This document shows positions 6,263 to 14,174 of a DNA stretch of 64,000 nucleotides, piece by piece; the first letter of the stretch is position 1, and each line of letters begins with the position of its first letter. A program made the position numbers and the translations under genes. A model generated the notes under the pieces. That model saw only the letters and a list, made by a program, of their open reading frames with translations, was not told the origin of the DNA and did no database searches. Source of the stretch: Duganella sp. SG902 (GTDB taxonomy: Bacteria > Pseudomonadota > Gammaproteobacteria > Burkholderiales > Burkholderiaceae_D); NCBI RefSeq assembly GCF_013376005.1, contig NZ_JABMJK010000011.1:1-64000 (forward strand), in the 5' to 3' direction.

Positions 6263-8311
6263 TCACTGCGCGAACAAATAACCGCACTCCGCGTCGGCTG
6301 GATCGCGGGCGAGGATGCGGTCATACAGGCCGACGTTTTCTTTCATGGTGCGCTCGACATCTTCAGCCAGCAGCAGGCCGGCGGCGACCTGGCGTTCTGC
6401 CGCCGCGCGCACTGCCGCCACGTAGGCATCCCGGTTGGGGTAGCGCGCTTCCAGGCTTGGGCGAGGATCGCCAGCGGCCACACGCTCCGCTTCGGTGCGG
6501 GCGAACGGCACAAAGCTGCCGTCGAAGCGCGAGGTGGCCCAGGCGAAGCCAGTGTCCGGCGCGCGCAGATTCCAGCCCGTGTGCGTGCCGAGCGGCGCCT
6601 GCAGCTCGACCAGACGCACACCGCCCTTGTCGTTGCCATCCGCGTCCGGCGTCGGCACGCGGGTTTCGAAATCGTCGCCGTGTTTTGGCGGGACGATATC
6701 GGCAATGCCTTGGCTGGCGAAGCGCGGGCCGAAGTTCAGGCGTGGCTCGCGCAGGTTCTGCTCCGGCGGCGTGATACCCAGCCCTTTCGGGAAGATGGCG
6801 CGGTAATCGGCCACCGTGGTCAACGTGCCGTCCGCCAGCCGCGGGTAGGCGCTGGCCGGCGGTTGCGTGCCTTTGACAGTCCAGTCGTCCAGCGCCAGGA
6901 TCAGGGCGCGCATAGGCAGATAATGGTCGCTGGTCGATACGCAGGCGGTGAACGGCGCGCGCTTGTTGGAGCGACCGACGTAGTGCTGCGCCCCCATGAA
7001 GCCATAGATGCGCACATTGTCGGCCGGCGCCACATCGCGCTCCCCATCCGGGGTGGTGGCGATCAGCGAGGCGCCGCGATTCCAGAACTCGGTGGAGGTG
7101 TTCGCGTAGAACAGCTTGGGCAGATTGCCTTGCTTGTCGCGCGCCTTGTCCAGCGTGGACGCAGTCTTGCCGGTGGCCGGATCACGCGTCGGCATGCTGG
7201 TGAACGGGAAGGCATCGGCCGGATAGTCGTGTTCCTCCATCATCGACGGATGGCGGGTCGGCTGGGCGAAGCGGCTGTTGAAGCCCGCCGAACCGCCGGC
7301 GCCAGGCACCTGCAGATAAGCGCCGCTGAATACCAGCTTGCCGCCTTCGTCGACGTTGAGGCCATCGCGCATCATGCGGCCGATCAGGCGGCCGGACTGG
7401 CTGATGCCGAACATGAGCACATTGCGCGGCGCAGGCGCTCCTTCGAACGGATGGTCGCGGAAGTACGACAGCAGGTCGCGGATGCCGGCCAGGCCCGCGC
7501 CGGTGACGTAAGGATCCCTGGTGACGTAGGTGATCTCGTAAATCGTATCCGGCTTGAAGCCGCCATCCAGTTGCACGCGGCCCGGACCACCCTTCAACTC
7601 AGGTTCAACGAAGCGCCATGCGCTGCGCGGGATGGTCTTGCGCTTGTCGTCGGGCCGTGTGCGCTCGGTCAGTTGGGCGTGCGGGTCGTTGGGCGTGGCC
7701 GGTTCGTAGGTCAGGCCCCGCATGCCGGCGTAGGTGACGATGTCGGTGGGCGCATTGACGGTAAATTCGTTTTGCACCTTGCCCTTGGCACCTTTGGCCA
7801 CCGGTGGCGCGAACACCAGCGGACGCGGCGCCGTACCAGCGGCCGGCACGGTTGGCGCCACATCCCACGTCCAGGCGGAGAACAACAGCGAGAAGCCATG
7901 GCGCATCAGGAAGCCATCGCCGGCATCGGCGGCGGTGCTGGGATCGTTGTTGGCCGGGCTGCGGCCGTTGACCTGACCGAGGATGGCGATGTTGCCGCGG
8001 TTGTTCACATCGTAGAGCAAAGTGGTCGGCTGCGCGGCGGTTGGGCGCAGCAGCACAAACTCGCTGGAGAACAGCACGCGGCCTTGCTTGTCGCGCGGGG
8101 CTTTCTTCAGATCGACGATGGCGGCGTTGGCTGCGGCCTTGGGATCGAGCGCGAAGTGGGCGATGCCGCGTATCTTCTCATACGCGCCGTACTCGCCAAA
8201 GCTGACGCCTGGCGCGAACGGCACACGTTCAACTACTTGAATACGCTCCACCGCGGCGTGCGCCGTGCTGACCGCCGCCGCCATCGCCAACATTGCCAAG
8301 TTGCGTTTCAT
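6263..8311 (-). CDS. Secreted alpha/beta-hydrolase domain protein
   Basis: A 682-residue exported protein with a signal peptide (about 1-19, ending STAHA). It resembles the large 'alpha/beta hydrolase domain-containing' family (Pfam Abhydrolase_10). Typical blocks are FGEYGAYEKIRGIAHFALDP near the N terminus, LLYDVNNRGN, the nucleophile region VLMFGISQSGRLIGRMMRDG (G-x-S-Q-S-G), and NVRIYGFMGAQHYVGRSNKRAPFTAC. The family is thought to hold esterases, but substrates are largely unknown. The start at 8311 fits the signal peptide. Downstream it converges with the chaperone-like gene with an 18-base gap. Confidence 0.75.
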   Translation of the reverse strand: MKRNLAMLAMAAAVSTAHAAVERIQVVERVPFAPGVSFGEYGAYEKIRGIAHFALDPKAAANAAIVDLKKAPRDKQGRVLFSSEFVLLRPTAAQPTTLLYDVNNRGNIAILGQVNGRSPANNDPSTAADAGDGFLMRHGFSLLFSAWTWDVAPTVPAAGTAPRPLVFAPPVAKGAKGKVQNEFTVNAPTDIVTYAGMRGLTYEPATPNDPHAQLTERTRPDDKRKTIPRSAWRFVEPELKGGPGRVQLDGGFKPDTIYEITYVTRDPYVTGAGLAGIRDLLSYFRDHPFEGAPAPRNVLMFGISQSGRLIGRMMRDGLNVDEGGKLVFSGAYLQVPGAGGSAGFNSRFAQPTRHPSMMEEHDYPADAFPFTSMPTRDPATGKTASTLDKARDKQGNLPKLFYANTSTEFWNRGASLIATTPDGERDVAPADNVRIYGFMGAQHYVGRSNKRAPFTACVSTSDHYLPMRALILALDDWTVKGTQPPASAYPRLADGTLTTVADYRAIFPKGLGITPPEQNLREPRLNFGPRFASQGIADIVPPKHGDDFETRVPTPDADGNDKGGVRLVELQAPLGTHTGWNLRAPDTGFAWATSRFDGSFVPFARTEAERVAAGDPRPSLEARYPNRDAYVAAVRAAAERQVAAGLLLAEDVERTMKENVGLYDRILARDPADAECGYLFAQ

Positions 8312-8353
8312 CCCGCGCTCCCGATAGGTAAAACACCTATCGTAACAAGGCGC

Positions 8354-8809
8354 TTAGCAGACGTCCACCCACTGCCCTTCGGTGACGGCGGCCAGCATGG
8401 CCGGGGAGATGCGGATGGCGCTGTTGATCGAGCCAGCGGCCGGCAACACCTCATCGAAGTTCTTGAGCGAATGGTCGAGAAAGACCGGCAGCGGCTGCGG
8501 CAGGCCAAACGGGCAAACGCCGCCGACCGGATGGCTGGTCAGTTCCACCACCTCCTCCGCAGACAGCATCTTGCCCTTGCCGAAGGCGTCCTTGAATTTG
8601 CGGTTATCCACGCGCGCGACGCCGCTGGCCACCAGCAGAATCACCTTGCCATCGGCGACACGGAACGCCAGCGTCTTGGCAATGCGGCCCGGCTCCACGC
8701 CGTGCGCTTCCGCAGCCAGCGCCACGGTGGCGGTACTGGCTTCGGTCTCGATGATGGGCAGTTGAATATCGCGCGCGTCGAAAAACGCGCGTACAGATTG
8801 CAGGCTCAT
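8354..8809 (-). CDS. YbaK/EbsC-type aminoacyl-tRNA deacylase
   Basis: A 151-residue single-domain protein of the YbaK/ProX editing family, which hydrolyses mischarged tRNA in trans (typically Cys-tRNA(Pro)). Visible family features are the start SLQSVRAFFDARDIQLPIIE, the central RIAKTLAFRVADGKVILLVASG with the conserved Lys, KMLSAEEVVELT and the HPVGGVCPFGL loop. Length agrees with free-standing family members. Which mischarged tRNA it edits cannot be told from sequence. It lies nine bases after the end of the next upstream gene and may share its transcript. Confidence 0.88.
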   Translation of the reverse strand: MSLQSVRAFFDARDIQLPIIETEASTATVALAAEAHGVEPGRIAKTLAFRVADGKVILLVASGVARVDNRKFKDAFGKGKMLSAEEVVELTSHPVGGVCPFGLPQPLPVFLDHSLKNFDEVLPAAGSINSAIRISPAMLAAVTEGQWVDVC

Positions 8810-8818
8810 AGATTTAAC

Positions 8819-9889
8819 TCAGGTAGGCGTATCGACATCGTCCCAGTCGCGATCCTCGAAGCGCACCAACCAGTTCAGGGCGTGGTGGCGTTCTTGCAGC
8901 ACGCCGTCGTTCAGGTTGGCGGGAGCCGGCATCTTTTTCAGAATGGCCTGGCGGCTGGCCCAATGCTGGCGGTAATGCAGGTCCAGCACGTCCAGCAGCT
9001 CGGTGGCGGAACGCGCGACGGGCTGCTTGCGCAAGCCTTCGGTGCCGCGATCGATCACCGTGCTGGAGATCGCCGACACATCACAGATCGCATCCGCGAA
9101 CGGCAGTTCGGCTTGCAGCCCAATCGCCCATTGCAGCACGAGGATAGCCTCGTAGCGCCACAAGAACTGCGCGATCTCGTGTTCGGACGGCGTCTCCTGC
9201 GCGAGGAAAGCGCGTTCGGCGTCGGTCAGATTGGCGAAGGCTGGCGGAAAGCGCTGCCGCAGGTCGGCCACTGTGATCGGCGTCTTGCTGGTCAACGATT
9301 CAGCGCGAATGGCCACCACGAACAAGGCCAGCATGCGGCGCAGGATGTCTTCCGGCTGGCGCTGACGCAGTTCCGGCTCGGACACCAGCGGCGGCAAATC
9401 GGCCGGCACGTCGACCTTGCGCGCGGCCAGCTGCTGCTCGCTGCGCGCCTTGCGCTGCCAGGCTTGAGGAGGATAAGGCACCACCGCATTGGGATCGCCA
9501 TCGCCAGTGACCGCAAGCAGCACGCGCCCCTGCGGATCACGCACACTGCCATCGTCCATGAAGACAATCGCGTTGGCCGCTTCCGCCCAGGCGTGAAAAT
9601 CGGCCATGTGGGCTGGATCCACGGCGAGGCTGATATGGTGCTGCGTGCGTTGCAGGTGACGGATCACGTGATAGCGGGTGCGGCTCATGGCGCCCTGCCC
9701 TTGATCGGCCAGCAGATGCATCATGCCGTTCAGGTGCGGCGCCAGCTCGCCGCCGGACAGGTCGCGGCGGCCGTTGATCACGTGCGGGAAGGCTGGCTTG
9801 GGCACATCGCCCACCGTGCAGTAAGCGTTGAGCAGAACGTGGTTGCTGATGTCTTTCGATGAAAACAGCTGCTTGAGTCGATTTAGCAT
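8819..9889 (-). CDS. DUF4272 domain protein
   Basis: A 356-residue cytosolic protein. The C-terminal two thirds carry the DUF4272 pattern: LVSEPELRQRQPEDILRRML, then LALFVVAIRAES, FLAQETPSEHEIAQFLWRYE and VLQWAIGLQAELPF, followed by LDLHYRQHWASRQAI and a tail with DGVLQERHHALNWL. The family has no established function. The first about 150 residues (HVINGRRDLSGGELAPHLNG, HVIRHLQRTQHHISL) are less conserved. It has no signal peptide or membrane segment. It sits between an aldo/keto reductase and the deacylase on the same strand with short gaps. Confidence 0.8.
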   Translation of the reverse strand: MLNRLKQLFSSKDISNHVLLNAYCTVGDVPKPAFPHVINGRRDLSGGELAPHLNGMMHLLADQGQGAMSRTRYHVIRHLQRTQHHISLAVDPAHMADFHAWAEAANAIVFMDDGSVRDPQGRVLLAVTGDGDPNAVVPYPPQAWQRKARSEQQLAARKVDVPADLPPLVSEPELRQRQPEDILRRMLALFVVAIRAESLTSKTPITVADLRQRFPPAFANLTDAERAFLAQETPSEHEIAQFLWRYEAILVLQWAIGLQAELPFADAICDVSAISSTVIDRGTEGLRKQPVARSATELLDVLDLHYRQHWASRQAILKKMPAPANLNDGVLQERHHALNWLVRFEDRDWDDVDTPT

Positions 9890-9903
9890 AACAATTTATT
9901 CAT

Positions 9904-10743
9904 TTATCGCATGTCGAGCGCGCGGCGACGGCGCGGCGGCGGGAATGCCTTATCCAATGCGGCCAGATCATCGGTGGAAAGCCGCAGATCAGCCGCGGCG
10001 CGGTTGGCGCGCAAGTGTACAGGATCGACGGCCTTGGGGATAGCAATCACGCCATCCTGATGCAGCACCCAGGCCAGCGCGACCTGCGCCGGCGTGACGC
10101 CATGCGCATCGGCGACCGCCCTGAGGCCGGGATTATCCAGCAACGCCGCCTGCTCGCGGCCCGAGGTTTCCAGCGGCGAGTAAGCCATGATAGGCATGCC
10201 CTGCGCACGTGCCCACGGCAGCAGATCGAACTCGATCCCGCGCTTCATCAGGTTGTACAAGACTTGATTGGTGGCCGGCGCGCCGTAAGTCTGCGCCTCC
10301 TCCATGTTTTCGAGATCAAAATTACTGACGCCGTAGGCCTTGATCTTACCGGCCTTCTTCAGCGCTTCGAAGCCGTCGAAGGTTTCGGCGAGTGGGTGAT
10401 GGCCTTGCCAGTGCAGCAGGTACAGATCGATGGTCTCGATCTTCAAGCGCCGCAAACTGCGCTCGCAAGCCTGCTGCACACCGTCAAAGCTGGCGTTATG
10501 CGGATACACCTTGCTGACAATGAACGCCTCATCACGCCGCCCAGCGATGGCGGCGCCCACCACCTCCTCCGCCCCGCCCTCGCCATACATCTCGGCGGTA
10601 TCGATCAGCGTCATGCCAAGATCGAGGCCAAGCTGCAAAGCCCGCACCTCATCCTGCTTGCGCGCCGCCTTCTCTCCCATATTCCACGTGCCCTGCCCGA
10701 GCGCTGGTACCGCGCGCCCAGTTCGGAAACTGATTTCTTTCAT
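9904..10743 (-). CDS. Aldo/keto reductase
   Basis: A 279-residue NAD(P)H-dependent oxidoreductase of the aldo/keto reductase superfamily. The catalytic tetrad is visible: Asp48 (MTLIDTAEMYG), Tyr53, Lys78 (FIVSKVYPHN) and His111 (LYLLHWQGHH). Other family blocks are the start RTGRAVPALGQGTWNMGE, KAGKIKAYGVSNFDLENMEE, and VAWVLHQDGVIAIPKAVDPVHLRAN for cofactor phosphate binding. It reduces aldehydes or ketones; the substrate is not predictable. The C terminus is Arg-rich and short (PPPRRRRALDMR). Length is typical of prokaryotic AKR5-like enzymes. Confidence 0.93.
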   Translation of the reverse strand: MKEISFRTGRAVPALGQGTWNMGEKAARKQDEVRALQLGLDLGMTLIDTAEMYGEGGAEEVVGAAIAGRRDEAFIVSKVYPHNASFDGVQQACERSLRRLKIETIDLYLLHWQGHHPLAETFDGFEALKKAGKIKAYGVSNFDLENMEEAQTYGAPATNQVLYNLMKRGIEFDLLPWARAQGMPIMAYSPLETSGREQAALLDNPGLRAVADAHGVTPAQVALAWVLHQDGVIAIPKAVDPVHLRANRAAADLRLSTDDLAALDKAFPPPRRRRALDMR

Positions 10744-10756
10744 GCCGCTTCCTTAT

Positions 10757-10951
10757 CTAAACGGTACGCGCATCTTTCGCGACCTGCGCCATCCCACGCG
10801 CCCTCGCGATATCGTTTAAGACGCTGAGTAGAAACTCCAGATCATCCGACTCCAGCGCCGCCGTCATATACTCGGCAGCCACAACGTCGTCATGCAAATA
10901 CCGGCTTGCATCAAATGGTATCAATTGCTTGGTCGGTTTTTTATTGCTCAT
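10757..10951 (-). pseudogene. Addiction-module antidote (HigA-like), truncated at the C terminus
   Basis: A 64-residue ORF resembling the 'probable addiction module antidote' family: FDASRYLHDDVVAAEYMTAALE, then EFLLSVLNDIARARGMAQVAKDA. In intact proteins this runs into a helix-turn-helix that continues with a GVSRESLYRAL-type recognition helix; here the frame ends in RTV right after KDA. The DNA-binding half is therefore incomplete, and the antidote is probably defective. A possible toxin remnant lies just upstream in the usual toxin-then-antidote order. Confidence 0.55.
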
Positions 10952-11042
10952 GACAATTCATCCAAAATTTTCTGAGCGCGTCCTTAAGATTACCGTCCTC
11001 CGTTCGCCTCAAGCGCGCAGCAGCCCGTTTTTCTTCCAGGAG
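10950..11042 (-). pseudogene. Possible RelE/HigB-type toxin remnant
   Basis: Upstream of the antidote the minus strand contains a short frame, LLEEKRAAARLRRTEDGNLK, that recalls the K/R-A-R-A-R-I...E-GN-x-D segment of RelE-like 'addiction module killer' proteins. It then runs into unrelated sequence and overlaps the antidote start. No full-length toxin frame exists. The similarity is short and partly compositional, so the call is tentative and leans on gene order. Confidence 0.25.
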
Positions 11043-11043
11043 T

Positions 11044-11637
11044 TTACAGGCCGGAGCGTCCCAACCAGATATCAATAACCGAACGTGGGCAGGTCCTCGG
11101 CACTGTCGGCACAGCCACCTTCGACGCCGGGTCGGTCACATCATACACGCGGCTCATGCAACGGGCGGTTCCTTGCCAGACAAACTCCACAAGATAGGTA
11201 TGCTTGCCCTCGGGCAGGAAGGACATAATTACGGGTCCACAGTTGCCCTTGGATTTGGTGTCCTGCCAGTTACCGTAGCTGGCAACCTGAACCGCCTGGC
11301 CGGCCGGCACCGAAGCTTCAAGCTGATCGGAAACACTGCTCACCTTCTCCGTCAGCTTGACGATCCACGGCAGCAGCACATTCTCGCCCTTGTCCCGCAC
11401 CGTACCTACTTTTTGCAGGTCCTTGCACGTCAGGTCCGCAGCGCCAATCGAGTAATCGACATTCATCGGCATTCCGGTGGAGCGCATCCAGATCCGCGAA
11501 CTATTATCCGGCACAGCGTCCGTAAGCCCTGGCGGCTTCGCCGGAGGCGTAGTTGCGCAACCCGAAACCAGCAGCCCAAGCAAGATTAATGGCAGCGATA
11601 ATTTGAAAACAATGAGTGATTTAAAATTTGAGATCAT
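11044..11637 (-). CDS. Putative lipoprotein of unknown function
   Basis: A 197-residue protein with a long lipoprotein signal ending in the lipobox LVSGC, lipidation expected on Cys27, followed by a Pro-rich stretch (TTPPAKPPG). The mature domain has four further Cys (in LTCKDL, GNCGP, ARCMS, RTCPR) that could form disulfides in the periplasm. I recognise no family. No strong ribosome site precedes the ATG at 11637. It lies between the remnants of the toxin/immunity region and the decayed addiction module, so it may belong to the accessory segment. Confidence 0.6.
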   Translation of the reverse strand: MISNFKSLIVFKLSLPLILLGLLVSGCATTPPAKPPGLTDAVPDNSSRIWMRSTGMPMNVDYSIGAADLTCKDLQKVGTVRDKGENVLLPWIVKLTEKVSSVSDQLEASVPAGQAVQVASYGNWQDTKSKGNCGPVIMSFLPEGKHTYLVEFVWQGTARCMSRVYDVTDPASKVAVPTVPRTCPRSVIDIWLGRSGL

Positions 11638-11713
11638 TACTGAGTCATTCGGTCATAGACAGCCACAGCCGGGGTACCCATAAACCAGCACGGCCTATCA
11701 AAGCGCTCCCTGC

Positions 11714-12016
11714 TTATATCAAGCCAACAAGCTTAAGGTCGCGTACAAATACATCAACTTCATCGTTGGGAACTCCGGCTAAGATGTTATCCAGCCCATC
11801 AGCTCTTATCCGATTCGCAATATTTTCTCTTAGCTTAGCATCCCAATCAAAATACCATCCACCAGAGATAACCAAAACAACAACATCCCACATCAAATTT
11901 TCAATTGAACGTTCGAATCCGCCTTCAAAAACACAGGACACATACCCTACTATCTCGCTGTGTGAATGACCACCTTTTAAAGCCCGATCCCTGCAATAAT
12001 CAAAATAAGCATCCAA
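11714..12016 (-). CDS. Small orphan protein downstream of the PoNi gene, possible immunity protein
   Basis: A 100-residue acidic protein (DAYFDYCRDRALKGGHSHSE...GGFERSIENLMWDVVVLVISGGWYFDWD...DEVDVFVRDLKLVGLI). I do not recognise a family. The only start available upstream of the conserved-looking part is TTG at 12016, with no clear ribosome site, so it could also be a 3' fragment. Its place at the end of the CDI immunity string, 11 bases after the PoNi gene, and its AT-richer composition suggest an immunity protein or an accessory of the PoNi gene. That is inference from context. Confidence 0.45.
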   Translation of the reverse strand: MDAYFDYCRDRALKGGHSHSEIVGYVSCVFEGGFERSIENLMWDVVVLVISGGWYFDWDAKLRENIANRIRADGLDNILAGVPNDEVDVFVRDLKLVGLI

Positions 12017-12027
12017 CGCGTAGGATT

Positions 12028-12878
12028 TTAGTCACCGAACAGTATTTTAAAGAAGCCAGGTTTCGGCGTGACGCGACTGATATGCGTGCTTGGTCCGTTT
12101 GGACGCAACAAGTCGCCGGGATAATGTTCATGTCCCAAGCAGAGCGTATCGTCTATATCAAACGCTTTTGCCGCAACGGCAGCCTCGACGCACCAACGCC
12201 CAAAATAGCTTCCTCTATCAAGCGGATTCTTTACCGGATCGCCGTAGTCGTACCACCACACTTCGTCTTTGCCTTTACGAGCCAGTTCGGAATACCAGTT
12301 ATCCACGAACTCGCGTAGCAGTTGGGGACGATGTTCAGGCAAAGCCTCGATGGACTTCAATAATCTCGCATAAGGTTTACGATGCAACAGTTGGGTGCCA
12401 ATGGTCCGGTCCTTTTGGCGGGCCGCCATGACGCGGTCGAGCAGCTCATCCTGCCCAGCTGTGCCGATCAATGTCACCAGACGATTCCACTGTTCATCTG
12501 GAATCTCTAGTGTAAGCGCCAGCCCAACTAACCAGAAGCACCAGTTATAGTGATTCAAATTGCTAAGCTCGAATATCCAATCGCGGCAGGTATTCAGATT
12601 GTGCTCTTTACATACAGCTTCGGCCAAACGGTTGGACAGTTCCCACATGTCATTCACGCCGCTGAAATTCGAACCCAACTCAGCAAGAGAATCTCCGTGC
12701 GAATAACGCTCATATATTAGCCGGAGAAATTCAAATGCAGCATCAAGCGCGTACTGAAGGTCATAAGTGGATTCAGGCTTGGCGCAGCTAAAAGTGAACG
12801 CATTTTTATTACACGATCCTGACTATGCTTAACCCACTTATTCCAATATTCTGACTGGCCCATCACGTCACGAATCAC
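12028..12878 (-). pseudogene. PoNi-type immunity gene (DUF1910/DUF1911) broken by a frameshift
   Basis: The C-terminal part matches the PoNi_C/DUF1911 immunity domain: ELSNLNHYNWCFWLVGLALTL, LLREFVDNWYSELARKG, and YFGRWCVEAAVAAKAFDIDD followed by HEHYPGDLL. Reading further upstream in the same frame gives YDLQYALDAAFEFLRLIYER then YSHGDSLAELG, the DUF1910 helix. The true N terminus is in another frame: from a GTG at 12878 (GGAAG site seven bases ahead) IRDVMGQSEYWNKWVKHSQD, then RVIKMRSLLAAPSLNP. The join lies near 12770-12780, and the gene is one base short (851 bases). PoNi proteins protect against PoNe DNase toxins; no PoNe domain remains here. It is either a decayed orphan immunity gene or carries a sequencing error. 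Confidence 0.75.
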
Positions 12879-12912
12879 GGTGTAGCTTCCGACATATTTT
12901 TAATACGAAGAA

Positions 12913-13140
12913 TTATTTTGGTGGATCGACAGGCTGGGCGTTACCTAATGAATCCAAAACCTGCACTTCGGTAGAGCCGTCAGGTCGAGTAGTAACCACC
13001 CTGGTTTCAGTGCATCCTCCCTTGACTTACTTTTCCCAGTAGTCGCTTCAGGTTGACTGCGTTTGCGGGCCGTGTTTCTGCTCGAACCGTAGAAAGTCCC
13101 TGCTAATTTATTTTGAATGAATCATCACCCTGATAGTTCT
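12913..13140 (-). pseudogene. C-terminal scraps of displaced toxin or immunity genes
   Basis: Three short minus-strand coding pieces lie in different frames: KNYQGDDSFKIN and a stop (about 13140-13104), KLAGTFYGSSRNTARKRSQP (about 13114-13052), and GGCTETRVVTTRPDGSTEVQ continuing as VLDSLGNAQPVDPPK and a stop at 12913. The last has the look of a real protein C terminus and sits just before the PoNi gene, where its cognate toxin tail would be expected. None has a start codon. I cannot assign families. Confidence 0.45.
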
Positions 13141-13647
13141 TTAAGTAAAGTCTGAAAAGTTAAATTTTTTCTCTACTTCAACTGGGCCAGAAAGCACGAA
13201 TTCACGCCAAGCATTCAAAATGATATAAAAATTATTTATTGAAATCTTCTCAAGACAAGCTTCTTCGTACAACGAAAAGATTTCAACTTCAGAACGTTCA
13301 ATGTTTACTGCTCAAGATTCTCTGCTCCAACTACTAAAAATAGCCTCTTGATGAAGGACTGAAAAGTACCTCCTGCAAACCCTCATCTATCACTTCTATA
13401 GACTTTAAATAAGAAACCCCACCATCATCGTAGAGTAAACATGCCAATGGACTAATATCATAATTATTTAATTTATCAGATAGGCATCGTGGAGAAAAAG
13501 CATCGTGATTTTCCCCCCCAAAAGAAAATGATATTCGTCATTAACCTTTACCTTACTAATGGGCTTCTCGCTCAGGGGTCTACCATCATGAGCCGTAGTG
13601 GTAGTACGTCGATGCGGGCCGCGATTTATATGCCTGGAATGGTCCAC
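13141..13647 (-). pseudogene. Multiply disrupted ORF between cdiI and PoNi
   Basis: A protein-like reading of about 168 residues can be followed through two compensating frameshifts and one stop. Piece 1 (from a GTG at 13647) includes VDHSRHINRGPHRR and ISKVKVNDEYHFLLGG. A run of seven C (13513-13519) shifts the frame to ENHDAFSPRCLSDKLNNYDI, LYDDGGVSYLKSIEVIDEGL and QEVLFSPSSRG. Near 13340 it shifts back to AIFSSWSRES, a TGA at 13312-13314, then VNIERSEVEIFSLYEEACLE and AWREFVLSGPVEVEKKFNFS. The size, position after cdiI and AT-rich composition suggest a dead orphan immunity gene; no family is recognised. Confidence 0.5.
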
Positions 13648-13657
13648 ACTAGAAAAA

Positions 13658-14164
13658 TTATTCGATAAGCATTATTGGCAATTCTGCGTATAAAAGATCT
13701 TCCTTTTCCATCACCGTAAAATTCATACGATCAACACATACAATTACGCCAGGCGGAGATATATCATCTAGCGCCATTTTTTCAGATTTTGAAAAAAAAC
13801 AGAACGCAATTTTATCAATCCACCAAGCTGCAGGAGCGTCTTGCAACTCTTGAAAATCGAATCCAACCGTTTCTTTCTGAATTTTAACCAGATGATTTTT
13901 TGCGATATCCCTAGCCTCATCTTTTCTAAGACTACTCAATCTATATTTATTGCAAATTGGATACGCTTCAACACCAATTTTCCTCAGGACCTTCGTGACC
14001 CAAAGCGCCTCAAGTTGAGTAATAGACAGTCCCAAAAATCCGTTGTCATCAGTACGGAGATTTTTCTCCATAGAAGAAAATACAGGATCAACGGAAAAAA
14101 TCCTGGACAATCTGGCATCGGAGAATGAAAATTCACGTGAACAGCAAATATCATAATTCTTCAT
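13658..14164 (-). CDS. cdiI: Probable cognate immunity protein of the CdiA toxin
   Basis: A 168-residue protein without signal peptide or membrane segment, encoded 10 bases after cdiA on the same strand, exactly where CDI immunity genes lie. It would bind and block the C39-like peptidase toxin when it arrives from sibling cells. No family is recognised with certainty. Visible features are a central AWWIDKIAFCFFSKSEKMAL block and a beta-rich end (PGVIVCVDRMNFTVME...LPIMLIE). It is AT-richer than the repeat part of cdiA, like the toxin end, which fits module exchange. The role is inferred from position. Confidence 0.65.
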   Translation of the reverse strand: MKNYDICCSREFSFSDARLSRIFSVDPVFSSMEKNLRTDDNGFLGLSITQLEALWVTKVLRKIGVEAYPICNKYRLSSLRKDEARDIAKNHLVKIQKETVGFDFQELQDAPAAWWIDKIAFCFFSKSEKMALDDISPPGVIVCVDRMNFTVMEKEDLLYAELPIMLIE

Positions 14165-14174
14165 AAAACCCTCC

